A stretch of 64,000 bases of DNA from Liolophura sinensis (GCF_032854445.1 NC_088299.1:9043608-9107607), one strand, 5' to 3'. Numbered from the stretch's first letter, positions 12,376-24,494 are shown. Notes: a model not told the origin generated them from the sequence alone. Translations and numbers: made by a program.

Positions 12376-12715
12376 TAGTAGTTGTTTAACGCCACATTCA
12401 ATATATTTCCCACCTAAGCGATGGCTGTGAGTTTAAAGGGTGGGGGAAACTGGGGCGCCTAAGGTAAACCACCATTTTTGGATAGGTCACTGACGAACTT
12501 TCCTACATGGGATTTACATATATGCACATCATGTTGGTGTAAGATAAGTAATTTTCAACGAACCGTATATGCAAACGGCTACAAGATTGTTGTCGGCTGC
12601 ATATTGTCACTAAGGCCTCCTGAACTTGTTTATAGCTGGACGTTTACTAATTCCCGGCCCAAAGCCCGGTTTGATCCAGTACCTTGTATATTCTTGCAAT
12701 TTTGTTTTTCGCCTA
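12376..12715 (-). repeat. Second SINE-like dispersed repeat, probably inverted
   Basis: It contains tttaacgccacattcaa, ggtcactgacgaactttcc and cacatgggattta-like blocks that I associate with a mollusc SINE whose tail reads as the complement of a gttaaac-type end. The family assignment is from memory. Matched at 63600-63945. Confidence 0.45.
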
Positions 12716-12867
12716 ACTTTCTTGATTTCCGTTGAAACCATAATCTTCGTTTTAGAGTTCCGTTTTCTGTATCCGTTTACATCTCAATACAAATACTGAT
12801 ACCTGATGCTGCTCTCGTGAAAAATATGGACAGCCGCAAGTTGAAAAACCAACAGTTATAAGGCTTA

Positions 12868-12995
12868 CATGTGCTGAGCTCAGTGGTTAGGGTACTAGTG
12901 CAGCGTATCGACCCAGGAGCAGGTCACCAATGCTAAGGCTGTTGGCTTCCCCTAGGGCCCTGTCTGATTTTCTCCCACCATAATCAATCAAGAAA
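12868..12995 (+). repeat. tRNA-derived SINE fragment
   Basis: It begins gagctcagtggttagggtac (A-box-like), continues with gtatcgacccagg...caccaatgc and ends in ttttctcccaccataat, matching head and middle portions of the full SINE. The 3' domain is lost. Confidence 0.6.
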
Positions 12996-13545
12996 TCAAA
13001 TACTCAGTGAATTTAGCTTATTACTTACGCACCTTTATGAATAAGAAAATAATAATTTCAGGCCATATTTGTCACGTTGTCTCATGCTTTACAAATTACT
13101 GTGACCCAATGTCGCTTTTACCAATTTATCTATCGCTTTACAAAATACCCTAAGCCGATGCCAAGAAATATTTCTCGCTTTTTTTTTTCTCGACGCACAT
13201 TTCTGTGGTTGATTCTGAGTCACTCAGGAATGACTCATGTTAAAAGATACGACCGAGTCCCGTGTTAAGATATGACGGACAGAACGACTACAGAGCAGAT
13301 GCGCAGTTAGGAAAAGCAGAGTTTACATCTCAGAGTAATATACAGATCTATATATTTCTGTACATTTGTTAATCTCTCTTACTTCTTAATTGTGTCGCTA
13401 CAACATGACTGAAATATAGCCGATGTCGTTTTATGTCATAATCATGTAATCGTTCGAATTGCGGGGCCTTGAATATCCTCAACACGTTAAGCTGACCGTC
13501 ATTGTAAAAGCGAAAAATTCTAGAGTACGACGTCAAGGAAAAATC
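12996..13545. other. Intergenic, no recognised gene
   Basis: This is the first stretch right of the duplicated block that is not seen twice in the window. It has no recognisable domains or repeats apart from short homopolymer runs. Confidence 0.5.
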
Positions 13546-13638
13546 GCTCTGCCCGGTTTCCTCCCACGATTATGATGGCCGCCGTCGTATACGGGAAATA
13601 TTCTTGAATACGGAGTACAGCTCCAATCCAACAAATAA
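13546..13638 (+). repeat. SINE 3' domain fragment
   Basis: The segment ctgcccggtttcctcccac...atg.tggccgccgtcgtat leads to gaaatattcttgaatacgg and a short A/T tail. It abuts an oppositely oriented SINE piece, giving a tail-to-tail arrangement. Confidence 0.7.
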
Positions 13639-13830
13639 TTATTTATCTAACGTGTTTTACACTGTGCTCAAGTATTTTTCATTTATACGACAGTGGGCAG
13701 CATTATGTTAGGAGGAAGTAAGGAACAGCCCGGGGGAAACCCACGACCATCCGCAGATGGCTGGAGAGGAAGGAGATGATTTGAACTCGTCGTACATGAG
13801 CCGTCCAGTAAAGCTGCGAACCAATAGGAA
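13639..13830 (-). repeat. Inverted SINE fragment
   Basis: Read on the minus strand this is the SINE middle and 3' domain: tacgacagtgggcagcatta, gggggaaacccacgaccatc and ttgaactcgtcg correspond to the complement of the plus-strand copies. Confidence 0.7.
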
Positions 13831-14055
13831 ACGCGCCTTGACACGAATTTGCGTATTCCTCTCATTGGTATCTGACGTGCGCAACTCTGTGTAGTTTCCC
13901 TTGGCTTGTCTCGATCGTGCCTATTGCCACTGGTTGGCCTACATACTGGGATGAAGCACAGGTTAAACTTAAAATATGACGGGTTAGTGGAGACCGCTGT
14001 AACTATTAGTTATAATGATGATCATAATCATGCCGCGGCTGAACTCTAATGGCAA

Positions 14056-14610
14056 ACTCTATGATGTTGGTATACTTATGACTATGTTGATATATTTATG
14101 ACTGTGTTGGTATACTTATGACTATGTCGGTATATTTACGAGGCCTCTGTGGTTCAGTTGGTTTGTGCGCTAGCGCAGCGTAATGACCCAGGAACCTCTC
14201 ACCAATGCGGTCGCTGTGAGTTCAAGTCCAGCTCAGGCTGGCTTCCTCTCCCGCCATAGGTGGGAAGGTCTTCCAGCAACCTGCGGATGGTCGTGGGTTT
14301 TCACCGGACTCTGTCTGGTTTCCTTCCGCTATAATGCTGGTCGCCGTCGTATGAGTGAAATATTCTTGAGTACGGCGTAAAACACCAATGAAATAAATAA
14401 ATAATTGTTGGTATATTTATAACTGTGCTGGTACATTTATGAGAATGCCGGTATACTTATAACTATGTTGATATATGTATGAATATGTTGGTATATTTAC
14501 GACTATGTCTGTATTCTTATACCTAAGCTCCTATATTTATGACTGTGTTGGTATATGTATGACTATGTTGGTATACTTTTGACTATGTTGATATATTTAT
14601 GCCTTTTATA
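14056..14610 (+). repeat. 20-bp minisatellite interrupted by a SINE
   Basis: Units of the type tatgactatgttggtatatt repeat at 14056-14139 and resume at 14405-14610. The gap is exactly occupied by a full-length SINE. Units are degenerate (tac/tat, ttg/tcg variants). Confidence 0.9.
14140..14404 (+). repeat. Full-length tRNA-derived SINE
   Basis: The head begins gaggcctctgtggttcagtt (A-box region) and has a B-box-like gagttcaagtcc at 14218-14229. A middle domain follows, then the conserved 3' domain (cgccgtcgtatgagtgaaat, attcttgagtacggcg) and an (AAAT)n tail. At about 265 bp it is the most complete of about a dozen copies in the window. It sits inside a 20-bp minisatellite. I associate the tail domain with a SINE family widespread in molluscs. 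Confidence 0.88.
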
Positions 14611-14689
14611 TTTATGGCTAACTTGTTTATTTGGTTGTTGTGCAACCATACACCCAATAATTTTTCATTTATACAATGATCGTCACCTG

Positions 14690-14975
14690 AGCACTAGCCG
14701 TTTCCTTCATCCGGCCAATAATCTCTCCTATGCTCTTCTTACAAGTCTTTTCCCTAACAGCCGGCCGTCAATAAACTCTCAGCACTGACCTTTCCCCCAT
14801 ATCGTCAATAGCATCTCAGGGCTAGTCTTTTCTCCAATGCCCCCTCATGAATGGCCTCTCCTTAGCTCTCAGCACTAGCCTTTCATGCAATCCCCTCAAC
14901 TTCCGCTTTGCTCTCAGAACTAGTTCTCAGAACTAGTCCCCATCCCGTCAATAATCCCCATTATACACTCTGCAG
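14690..14975 (+). repeat. Degenerate tandem repeat upstream of the fucosyltransferase
   Basis: Imperfect units share ctcagcactagcctttc-like cores, at about 14690, 14778, 14818, 14857 and 14913, followed by a CCC.TCAATAA-type stretch. The spacing is irregular (roughly 40-90 bp). No coding signal. Confidence 0.5.
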
Positions 14976-15083
14976 TAGTTTTTTCATAAAGAGCATACTT
15001 TCTTGAGCCTTACAATATCCTGTAGACCTTAACTGTAACCATCAAAACACTATACATCCATAACAAATGTGTTATTTTCTGAT

Positions 15084-15090
15084 CTTGCAG
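15084..15090 (+). promoter_or_regulatory. Probable 3' splice site of the fucosyltransferase exon
   Basis: The pyrimidine-rich tract ttattttctgatcttgcag ends at 15090, directly before the exon carrying the ATG at 15112. This implies at least one upstream non-coding exon, which I could not locate. Confidence 0.6.
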
Positions 15091-15111
15091 ATCGTTCGCA
15101 GCCAAGGTAAG

Positions 15112-16413
15112 ATGACGATGAACCTCAAGGACTTAGTTAGCCTCAGGAGAATGTTAATCCCTCTGTTAATGATATGCTTCGTGACATTCGCCTGGCAGTT
15201 GGATGTCATGTCCAGTTTTACATTGGATCCGAAAGTATTATATTTGTACCCTTCTGTGAGGCCGCCGAACATCAGCAGGAACCAGAAGCTGGAACACATC
15301 GACAGTTCGTTGACACCAGAAACCAACCAAAAACACAATCAAATGAGGAATGCGTACCTAAAACGACTAGCCGGACTTCCTCGACCAGAGTATCGGTCAG
15401 CAAAATTGTTCAAAGAATTTGGAGAACCAGTTTATAAAATGTTACCGTCCAATTCCACAAGGGTTAAAAAAATATTGATGTGGACAGGATTTTTCGGCAA
15501 CACCAGCTTTATCCCTAAAAACATATCAATTGGTAAAAACAGGTACTGTATAGGGACACACAACAGAACACAATTACTGTCGAGCGATCTTGTGATAATG
15601 CACGCTAGGGATATGAAGCAAGGTGCAAAAAGCTTGCCACCTGAACGACGCCCGTTCCAGAGATGGGCTTATTTCGTATTGGAATCGCCGTTTAATAGAG
15701 GGCTTGATGTTCGTCAGTTCAACGGAATATTTAACTGGACTCTAACATACAGAGATGATACCGATGTTGCCATGCCATATTTTCATGTGCGAAAAAGAGA
15801 AAGACCATTAACGCCAGCAAACTATAGAGAATTATATGCAAATATTTACAGGTCTAAATCAAAGCTCATCTCGTATGTGAATAGCCATTGTCACACACCT
15901 CATTCGAAAAGACTTGAATATATGAAAGAACTTAGTCAGTATATTCCGGTTGATATGTACGGGGGTTGTTTTAAGCTTAAGTGCCACATAAACACTGAAG
16001 ACTGCACCAATTTGTTGACTCAGTATAAATTTTATCTGGCAATGGAAAACGGCAATTGTCGCGACTACATAACGGAGAAAGTTGGTCAGCCGTTGTTTGT
16101 CTGGAAAGCTGTTCCGGTTGTGATGGGTGGGGGAGATCCCTCGGATTACGAACGACACCTCCCGCCGGGTTCCTATATCCACAGTTCTGGGTTTGAATCG
16201 CCTGAACATCTAGCTAACTATCTGTTGTTCCTGGATAAAAACCCAGCACTGTACGAGATGTATCACCAGTGGAGAAAAACTCATGACGGCGACAATGATT
16301 TGGTTGCAGGATTTCGCGACGTTTGCCAGGCTTTGTACGATGGTGACACAAAGCCCAGTCAAACGTACCGAGACTTTTCTGAATGGTATGCAGAAGACAC
16401 ATGCAAGCCCTAG
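15112..16413 (+). CDS. alpha-1,3-fucosyltransferase (GT10 family)
   Basis: The 433-residue protein should transfer fucose from GDP-fucose to N-acetylglucosamine-containing acceptors in the Golgi. It has type II topology: a short cytoplasmic tail, a hydrophobic anchor at residues 14-30 (RMLIPLLMICFVTFAW), a stem, and the catalytic domain from about residue 118. Hallmarks are FNWTLTYRDDTD (about 207-218), the alpha-1,3-FucT signature KFYLAMENGNCRDYITEK ending near 323, and VPVVMGG...YERHLPPGSYI. Several N-glycosylation sequons (NTS, NIS, NRT, NWT) are present. I chose the ATG at 15112 because the upstream in-frame ATG at 15067 lies before an apparent splice acceptor. The whole CDS is one exon, as is common for this family. 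A possible AATAAA lies near 17039. The exact acceptor specificity cannot be read from the sequence. Confidence 0.95.
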   Translation: MTMNLKDLVSLRRMLIPLLMICFVTFAWQLDVMSSFTLDPKVLYLYPSVRPPNISRNQKLEHIDSSLTPETNQKHNQMRNAYLKRLAGLPRPEYRSAKLFKEFGEPVYKMLPSNSTRVKKILMWTGFFGNTSFIPKNISIGKNRYCIGTHNRTQLLSSDLVIMHARDMKQGAKSLPPERRPFQRWAYFVLESPFNRGLDVRQFNGIFNWTLTYRDDTDVAMPYFHVRKRERPLTPANYRELYANIYRSKSKLISYVNSHCHTPHSKRLEYMKELSQYIPVDMYGGCFKLKCHINTEDCTNLLTQYKFYLAMENGNCRDYITEKVGQPLFVWKAVPVVMGGGDPSDYERHLPPGSYIHSSGFESPEHLANYLLFLDKNPALYEMYHQWRKTHDGDNDLVAGFRDVCQALYDGDTKPSQTYRDFSEWYAEDTCKP

Positions 16414-17964
16414 TTTTTAAGAGGTCAATGATGGAACATAAAATTTATACTTTATAAGATTATGATAATTTTTTGTATTGATCCCAAAACTGAAATCTGG
16501 GCAAAGAAAAGGAAAGAAAAAAGAAAACATTTTTATAATGCAATCTGTCTTCAACTGTCTTGATAACAATGGTTTACATGAAATGTTATAAGGGTAGGAA
16601 AAACAAAAAGAAACACGATCGACGTCAAAAACAAACCAGCCACAGTAGGCAGTATTTCCGTATTGTTGTCAACATTTTGTTCGTGCTTACATTCATTCAC
16701 ACAGTCTGATGGAACTTGCAACATCTTACTGACCAGGGTATGTCTAAAGAAACATGGATACCTAAGTGGAAAGGTCAAGGCCTGCTTTTTTGAGTAAAAT
16801 TAGCCACAATTTGTAAACGTGATTTTTATTGGTTAACACTTTTTGGCGTTGACAAATTAACATTGATTTGTGTAATTGAGGGTATAACTTAGGTTAGAAT
16901 ATTACTCCGCCACTTTGAAAGCTTTCTTTCATTGGTTATTCTAGGCCAGAAACCATAATTTCACTAGTTGATTATGATAACAATAGCGTGTCGCTCTGGA
17001 GTGGAAATATCGCGGTTGTTGTGTGAGAAAACTTTTACAATAAAACGTATTATACGCAAACTTAGCATCGCGCACATAGGTAGACATTTTAAATTTATTG
17101 AGGCCATGCTGAAATAATTGAAGGATGATTGAAGCAACCTGGTGTCAGTTTCGTCATGCGTACTCCGTGTTAAGTAACGATTAGCTACGTGCGCTGCGTA
17201 CGCTGTCATGTCAGTTAAGGTATGAGGGCAAATTCGTGAATCCGAAACCTGGAAACGAAGTAAACAATGTTATATAATTCCTCTGCAGCCAACAAATATT
17301 CGTCCGGGTTGCCTCCCACAATTATGCTGGTAATAATGCCATAAGTTAATTACACCAATTGAATTAAAAAGTCAATTAGCCACATGGCCGACGGTCCAAA
17401 TATTGAGTTTTAATAAATACATTCATCCACTAAATGGTTGTGGAAAAAGAAACTGAAATAGAGATATGTTTTTGTGGAGACTTCATTCTATATGTTAATT
17501 AATTGAATGCCTGAGTTTCGGTATAGTATAAGTAACTTACTTAACATTATTATCATTACAAAAATGTAAATTTGTTGTTGTTGTTTTTTAAACAATTTTA
17601 CATCTGACAAGTATAATTAGTTCAATATTATTTTTTTCATTATTCATGCCTATATTTAGTACATCTATTACTGTTACATCAATAAAATGTTTATTACATG
17701 TGTATTACATTACATATATTTGTGTGGTTATGATCTTGTAATTGTATTGTGATGTAATATCACGGTTACACGTAAAAACTAAAACTGACACTCTCCTATG
17801 TAACGTTCCACTGCATATCATTTGAAGCAAAAATGGTTGTTCCGGCACGAAGCTTCTTGTTTCATTCGAAAGTTTGTGAATAGTTTTACATGTGAGGTGT
17901 TATCTCGATTTCTTTATCTTTGAACGTATGACTAAGAGCCTAAAGCAGTATACAATCAATATTT
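16414..17964. other. 3' flank of the fucosyltransferase, intergenic
   Basis: No second gene is recognisable. A weak SINE middle-domain fragment (gtccgggttgcctcccac...atgctgg) lies at about 17303-17340. A possible polyadenylation signal AATAAA is at 17039-17044. The rest is AT-rich. Confidence 0.5.
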
Positions 17965-18059
17965 CCGGTTTCCTCCCAACACAATGCTGGCCACCGTTGT
18001 ATAAGTGAAATATTCTTGAGTACGTCGTAAAGAGCCAAACAAACAAACAAATAAATAAT
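17965..18059 (+). repeat. SINE 3' domain fragment
   Basis: The sequence ccggtttcctcccaacacaa, then ccgttgtataagtgaaatat, tcttgagtacgtcg and an AAAC/AAAT tail match the 3' half of the 14140 SINE. Confidence 0.75.
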
Positions 18060-18400
18060 TTCTGCTTAAGCCATGACGCATGGGGCGTGTAATTTTCTAC
18101 TATTTAAGTATTTACATGAACAGTTAGGTAAACCCTCGCTGAGGTAAATCGGCAAGAGGTTGTATTTCATCCGTCATGTGTGAACACTTGCCTGTTGTTT
18201 TGGGGAATTGGTTTTGTCATTGTTGCCCCTAAACGTCCTGATCGGGCTGCATGTTATTGCTGACGTGTGATCATTTGCCATCTGTCACACTATCGACGCT
18301 GCTCTGCTTTTTCTCTCTATGCTGTAAGTCTTTAATTATATTACGTATTATTATCATGATATAATATCTGCACTACACATACACGTGCATTCGCATCATA

Positions 18401-18535
18401 GTATTTTATTTATTTTATTTGATGAGTGTTTTAAGCCGTAAGGAAGAATAGTTCACTTATACGACGACGGCCAGCATTATGGTGAGAGGGAGCTGGACAT
18501 AGCCCTTGGCAAACCCACGGCCATTCATAGTAGAC
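18401..18535 (-). repeat. Inverted SINE fragment
   Basis: Read on the minus strand, it carries the conserved cgtcgtataagtgaa block and the middle domain (complement of ttggcaaacccacggccatt). The head is missing. Confidence 0.7.
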
Positions 18536-18574
18536 CGCACAACATTTATCATATGTACAAAGGTCAGCTTGTGC

Positions 18575-18860
18575 CGGGGGCGTTATATGATTCCAGTAAC
18601 ACCGCCTCAATTCTGAGCGGAAATTTGGCTGTTATTTGATTCCAGTAACACCGTCTCATTTCTGAGCGGAAATCTCATGTTAGCGAACTTTGCCGTTATA
18701 GTATCACTGCTTGTCTCGTTAACACGAGCAGGCGGTTTGCTATAATCCTTTTTTTCTCGCGATCACTCACACCCGGCGCGTAAGAATTACGACCCGGACC
18801 AGCACGGGACGACAATTCGAACTATGACCAAGTCTAGCGCCCGGCGCGTAGTGTACGGCG
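18575..18860 (+). repeat. Dispersed repeat with an inverted relative at 44.0 kb
   Basis: The segment from gattccagtaacaccg.ctca to cgggacgacaattcgaacta is matched on the opposite strand by about 43990-44180, including cactgcttgtct.gttaac and the stretch ending gtaagaatta. A direct repeat of about 55 bp lies inside at 18581 and 18636. The related 43.8-44.2-kb block also contains the module found in the piggyBac-like element, so this may be another piece of that family. Confidence 0.6.
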
Positions 18861-19786
18861 CGAGACATTAGTATCCACGCAAAGAATATATTGAACAGAT
18901 TAAACTACTATCGGTGTAGACTACTCAACATCCATTTTTTGAATTCGTAATACATTACCTCAATTTACGCTAGCAGTATATGACCTTTCCCCCAAGATAC
19001 CTTGAATTCAGTGTAAAACTAGATAAGACTAGGCCGCGAATAACAGGTACATGTGTTTCCAAATACTACAAGGAAAAATATTTAACATGGCATTCTTCAT
19101 TACAATCAAACCCATAAGAGTAACCAGAAATCAAAGATACATTTTTGAAAGTTTCCTTTGAGAGGAGGAGTACAGCACAGAACCTATATGTTTTTCATGA
19201 AAGCAGACATTACAGATGTACGTACATGTATAAGATACAATAGGTCATCAGATAAACTAGTCTACATGCAGGAACGTTACCTATGTGGAAACAACACGTG
19301 TTATGTTTTTTTTAAAAGTTTGAATGGACAGCATAGATTTATGCAGTCGTTTCTCCATACAGATGCCCGCTAAACTTATAGTTCACACCCTGAATGTATT
19401 AAATATATCCCCAAACACTTCGATATCGACTGTAAGTTGTGTAAAATCGAACCAGTTTAAGGTCGAACGGAGATCTAGAGATCAAATCATAGTTCGTGCA
19501 TAGTTTTCGGAAATACCAAAAAAATTTTCCTGTCAACCTCATCAAAAAATTGCTGTGCAGTACATAAACTGACATCTGTTGGAGATATTTATTAATAACG
19601 TGTATATTACATGTAATATAACAATTACTATATTCCCACAGCACTAGAGAAAATTGAGAACAAACCGTATAACAAACAGGAATGGGTTCCTGTTGGGTTG
19701 GGTGTGTGTGTTTTCCCGCTCGGTTACATCGTTGAGGTCCGCGCTGCGTCGTCCAATGAGCGTGGAGGATGAGAGAGTAGTGGGTT
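18861..19786. other. Intergenic, no recognised gene
   Basis: Short frames only. The overlapping minus-strand frames at 19399-19984 are caused by the SINE and flanking DNA and show no domain. Confidence 0.5.
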
Positions 19787-19890
19787 TTCCCCGGGCTGTG
19801 CCCGGTTTCCACCCACCATAATGCTGGCCGCCGTCGTATAAGTGAAATATTCTTGAGTACGGCGTAAAACACCAATCAAATAAGTAAATA
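19787..19890 (+). repeat. SINE 3' half
   Basis: The segment ttttccccgggctgtgcccg continues to ccgccgtcgtataagtgaaa, tattcttgagtacggcgtaa and an AAAT/AAGT tail. It lies directly upstream of the degenerate LINE. Confidence 0.8.
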
Positions 19891-19935
19891 GAACAATGTA
19901 AAGGTGTAATATATGGCATTTACCTAAATACCAAA

Positions 19936-22900
19936 ATGGAAGATCTAATGAATAAGTTGAAAGATCAACATGTCCTGTATGCAAAACGCCTTAGTAAAGA
20001 TAATACACTAACAAGAAGTATAATGCTTCTCTTTAAAGGATTAAAATTACCAGAAACAGTTCAGCTGTCCCTGCACAACATTATTGTGAAGCCTTTCCCT
20101 GAAGCGCCTAGACGTTGCTACCAGTGCCAAATATTTAGTCACACAAAGAAAGTTTGTAAATCCGACATAGTTTGCCCTTAATGTTCAGGAAAACACGAAT
20201 ATCAAAACTGTACAGAAAAAAAGCCACCTTCGCAAACTGTAAACAAAACCACTCAGCAGGATACAAAGGGTGCAGCGCATATTAAAGAGCCAAAGCAATC
20301 GAGTTTATAAAGGCAAATAAAGGAGTAAGCTACGCTGAAGCTGTCAAGCAAGCCAGGCAGACACAAAAACTCACCAAAGAAAGCGCGCTACCAAGCCTTA
20401 ATTCTAAGGACACAATGGCAGTGCAAAGTGAACTATCCGAACAAGAAAATCATGCAAGGAAACCGGAACCGAACAAACCGACAAAATTAGCATGAGTAAA
20501 CTGGAATTTCTGGGTTTTACAAATATAGTGATCAACTCCGTTCACAATCAACGGTCAGCCAATAGAACCAAAACTGACCAATATCGCATAGACTTTCTAA
20601 ATTGGAAATTCACCCCAAAAGAAATAATTGAATGGGGAATGAACCCAAAATGTGCCCAGAAGACAGCCATTCCAACCAAAATAGCAGAACGACTAAATAC
20701 GTCAATATAAATACAGTCCCAACAATGATCATCCGCATGGCTCCAAATTTCGATCAATAAATTCAGTCCAAATCACATCAAAATCCTACAATGGAATGCC
20801 CGTGGCATTAAAAAAAACACGTAGACAACCTTAAAATACCTCTGAAACTAACACAGAGGTTATTTGTATCCATCCAAACCTTCCTCAAACCAGGAAATAA
20901 CCACAACAAATTCAATATTCCCAGCTATAAAGCATACCGATGGGATACGTTACAAGACCGATTAGGTGGAAATCTTATCCTCTCCAAGGAAAACATTGTA
21001 CACCTGTATATGGGCGCGAATAACGTAAATCACTTACTTGAATGGCAAGCTATTCAAGTATACCACGAAAATAAACCAATTCACATTATAATTATATACT
21101 CTCCCGGAAGTAGGAGGAAAATATCCAAAACAGAGCGCGACAGTATTATTTCCATGTTCAGCCCTAGTGCTATTATCTGCGGCGATTTCAATAGCCATAA
21201 CTCTTTATGGGATGCAAAGTGTAAACATATTGACGATTGTGGTAACACAGTACAAGAAAGGTTAGAAAAACACAACCTAGTCTACTTAAACGACGGCGAA
21301 GGAACAAGAATAGACTTCGGCACAGGCAAACACTTCAGCAATAGTTCTCACTATTACCACACCTGATCTCGCACCTAAAGCAGGCTGGAATGTTATACCA
21401 GATACACTCGGGAATGACCATTTCGCTATCATGACAGAACTGGGTCTGAAGTAAATCTCAACAACCCCAAATCTCTGTTCCACAAAGCAAACTGGGAAAA
21501 TTTTAAGAAAGATTGCCAAAATATAATCATTGATGATGACTGCCTCTCCAATATAGGCCTATTCAGCCAAAATCTTACTGATGATATACTCAGGATTGCA
21601 GAACAACACATTCCTATTTCCTCCCAGCATAAAAGACCTGCAAATCCTGTTCCCTGGTGCAAATATAATATAAGAAACCAAAAAAGAGCACTGCGTAAAT
21701 TCAAAAGAACCAGATTACATATAGACCACGAAAAATACAGTTAAATACTGAAGCTGAAAAATCAGTCTCTCGTGCCAAAGTCAAATACTGGGAGAACTAC
21801 TGTGAAACACTTGATACAAAAACAAATTCAAAGCAGGTATGGAACAAACTTAAACATATACAAGGCAAAATCATCAATCCAATCCCAACTTTGGATCGCA
21901 AACACAAAATCAATGAGGAAAAAGCAGAATTCCTTGCAAGAACCTTCGCAGAAAATAGCAGCGATCGAAACCTTAATCCATCTTTCAAACTAATCAAGGA
22001 TAACACATTTCTACAACTAGAGCCCGACGATCACGTTGAATATTATCTTAACAAAGATTCCTCCCTACAGGAATATCACAAAGCCATTCGCTGTAAAAAA
22101 AGAAACCTCACCAGGCGAAAACAATATAGGTTACAAAATCCTATAACACTTACCGCTAAAAACACAAAATAAAATACTGAAATTCATAAATACAAGTTGG
22201 AGGAAAAAACAGCTGCCACGGAGCTGGAAATCGTCCATTGTTATTCCCATATCACTCGCCTCATGCCTATGTAAACTAATGGAAACTATGGTCAAAAACA
22301 GACTAGAATTTCATCTTGCCAAAAATAAAGTTTTAAATGAAACACAAAGCGGATTTAGAAAAGGACGTAGTATGTACGACCATCTAACAAAATAACAACA
22401 TCAAATCCGAAAGCGGATAAGTAGGCGCAAATACACTCTGGCTGTTATTTTTAGATATTGAAAAAGCCTTCGACCTCGTTTGGCAGGATGGAGTTATACT
22501 CCAATTCGATAAACTCGGGATAAAAGGAAGAATCCAACATTGGATAAATGATTTCCTAAGAAATCGGAACATTAAAGTTAAGCTTCGACAAACTTCATCT
22601 AAAAGACACACTCAACAAAATGGTACACCTCAAGGGAGCGTTCTAAGCCCGACGTTATTTAACAATCTAATAAACGGTTTACCAAATACAATAGACAGTA
22701 ACCATCCAAAAATAGAACAGTCACTATTTGCTGACGATGTGACAACATGGAAAACAGGCAAATCTATAAAGAAAATAAAAATACTATACAGAAAACACTA
22801 AACACCATCTCGAACTGGGCCGACAAATGGGGATTTAAATTCTCATAAACTAAAACAACAGGTATTGTCTTTACAAACAGAAGAAAAGTAAATATTAAAC

Positions 22901-24480
22901 TTTTCTTAGGTAAAAAGAAAATTGAATTCAAAGACAAAGTGAAATATCTAGGTATGATTCTTGATAGCAGATTAACATGGAAAGATCATATTGATGACCT
23001 CACAATCAGATGCCAACGTGATCTCAATCTAATGAGATGCATCTCAGGCGCTAAATGAGTAGCCAACAAAACCACACTCATAAAAATGTTCCAGTGTCTA
23101 ATTCGCTCTAAAACAGACTATGGTGCAATAGTCTATCAATCTACTAGTTTGCACAATTTAGCACAAAAATCTACTACAGCGAATTGATAGTATCCAATAT
23201 TCTGCCTTAAAAGTAGCAACAGGAGCTTTCAAAGGCACTTCGCTTTGCAGTCTCCAAGTAGAAACACTTGAAAAACCCCTTCACCTTAGAAGAGAACAAC
23301 TAACCCTCAGATATGCAGGAAAATCAAATCATTGTTACGATCTAATCCTCCCATATTCTGAATATGAATATCTGGAAAAAAATGGACAAAACACTCAGCC
23401 CCAGTAGGATATGAAATCAACAGACTACTTTGCAAATATGACATACCTTGCCAAAGCAACAAGAAAACGCATATCAACAACAACCCCCGTGGTAATTGCA
23501 AACTGCCGAAATAGACACTGCACTCCACGACCAAATTTCAAAACTGGAAAACCCAGTATATATGAAAGCTCAAGCCTTAGAACACTTCCACAAACACTAC
23601 AACGGTCATCTAAAAATATATACTGACGGATCCAAAAATGTGCAGGGTCACAATGGATCATCATTTGCAATACCAGACCTAAACATAGATAAAAATTATG
23701 AACTACCCAAACACCTCTCTGTCTATACCAGTGAATTAGTTGCAATAAACAAAGGCACTACAATGGATTCTTGCCAACAAACCAAACCGAGTAACCATAC
23801 TAAGGGACTCCCTCAGCGGATTAATTTCCATCCAAAACTCCAAATCTGAGAGCAGACGAGACCTCCTACAAGAAATAATGTCGCTAACTAACAAAATACA
23901 GAAACAAAAATCCGAACTGACTGTAGCATGGGTTCCAGCGCACGTTAATATTCGAGGAAATGAAATTGCAGATCAGGCAACAAAATCGAGCCTGAAGAAA
24001 TATCAACAAGATATAGACGTCCCCATGAGCCAAACGGAAATATATACATTGGTCAATACCCAAATTAACAAATAGTGGACAGAGGAATGGGATAAAAAAT
24101 CCAGCAGACGGTGGCACTATAAAATATTAGACTGAACGATTACAAAATTAAATTTGTTCCAATTATTGAATAACTAGGATGACAAAAACATATCACGCCT
24201 GAGACTGGGGAAAACAGGGCTCAAAGCACATCTAGCAACTATAATCCAAAATTGTCCACCAACTTGCCCACCCTGTCAAGAGCATGATGAAACCATAGAG
24301 CACAATTTGCTACAATGTATTAAACACAGTAAAGAACGAACACGATTGGCAGAATGCCTGAAAATCTACAAAGGTCAGCTTGACCTTCGGACTATCCTTA
24401 ACCCCTAACCACATCTGAGAGCATAAATATTCTCCTTACTAAAAAGAATACATAAAATCGACGGGTTACGAAAGCCGAAT
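19936..24480 (+). mobile_element. Degenerate LINE (I/Jockey-type, RNase H-bearing)
   Basis: ORF1 remnant: CCHC knuckle CYQCQIFSHTKKVC near 20116, a stop, then a second knuckle fragment CSGKHEYQNC. ORF2 remnants follow in order across many frameshifts and stops: endonuclease (LQWNARGIK near 20790; CGDFNSHNSLWD near 21178), reverse transcriptase (GFRKGRSMYDH near 22345; GTPQGSVLSPTLFN near 22623; FADD near 22729), RNase H (IYTDGSK near 23615; AWVPAHVNIRGNEIADQ near 23927), and a C-terminal C..C..H..C finger (CPPCQEHDETIEHNLLQC near 24268). Part of the RT between about 22170 and 22240 is missing. It was once an autonomous non-LTR retrotransposon and is now dead. Confidence 0.92.
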
Positions 24481-24494
24481 CTAATAAAACACTA

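Larger units (their letters stand above)
1..12775. repeat. Duplicated block, copy A
   Basis: This block aligns in the same orientation with 45317-64000; position 12775 corresponds to 64000. Shared landmarks occur in the same order: the piggyBac-like element, the Tc1 element, the GT microsatellite, the 41-bp minisatellite, the SINE tail and a second SINE-like repeat. Identity outside indels looks about 96-98% by eye. Copy A has private insertions at about 1058-1602 and 7231-7530, and lacks the B sequence 45855-52322, including an LTR retrotransposon. Homology may extend left of the window, so the true boundary is unknown. It is either a segmental tandem duplication or a second haplotype. Confidence 0.95.

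Noticed and set aside
14140-14404. Functional tRNA gene
   Set aside because: The A- and B-box-like sequences belong to a SINE head; no complete cloverleaf with an acceptor stem is seen.
15067-15111. Upstream in-frame ATG for the fucosyltransferase
   Set aside because: It lies before a convincing splice acceptor (ttcttgcag-like tract ending at 15090) and would put extra hydrophobic residues ahead of the basic tail; the ATG at 15112 is preferred.
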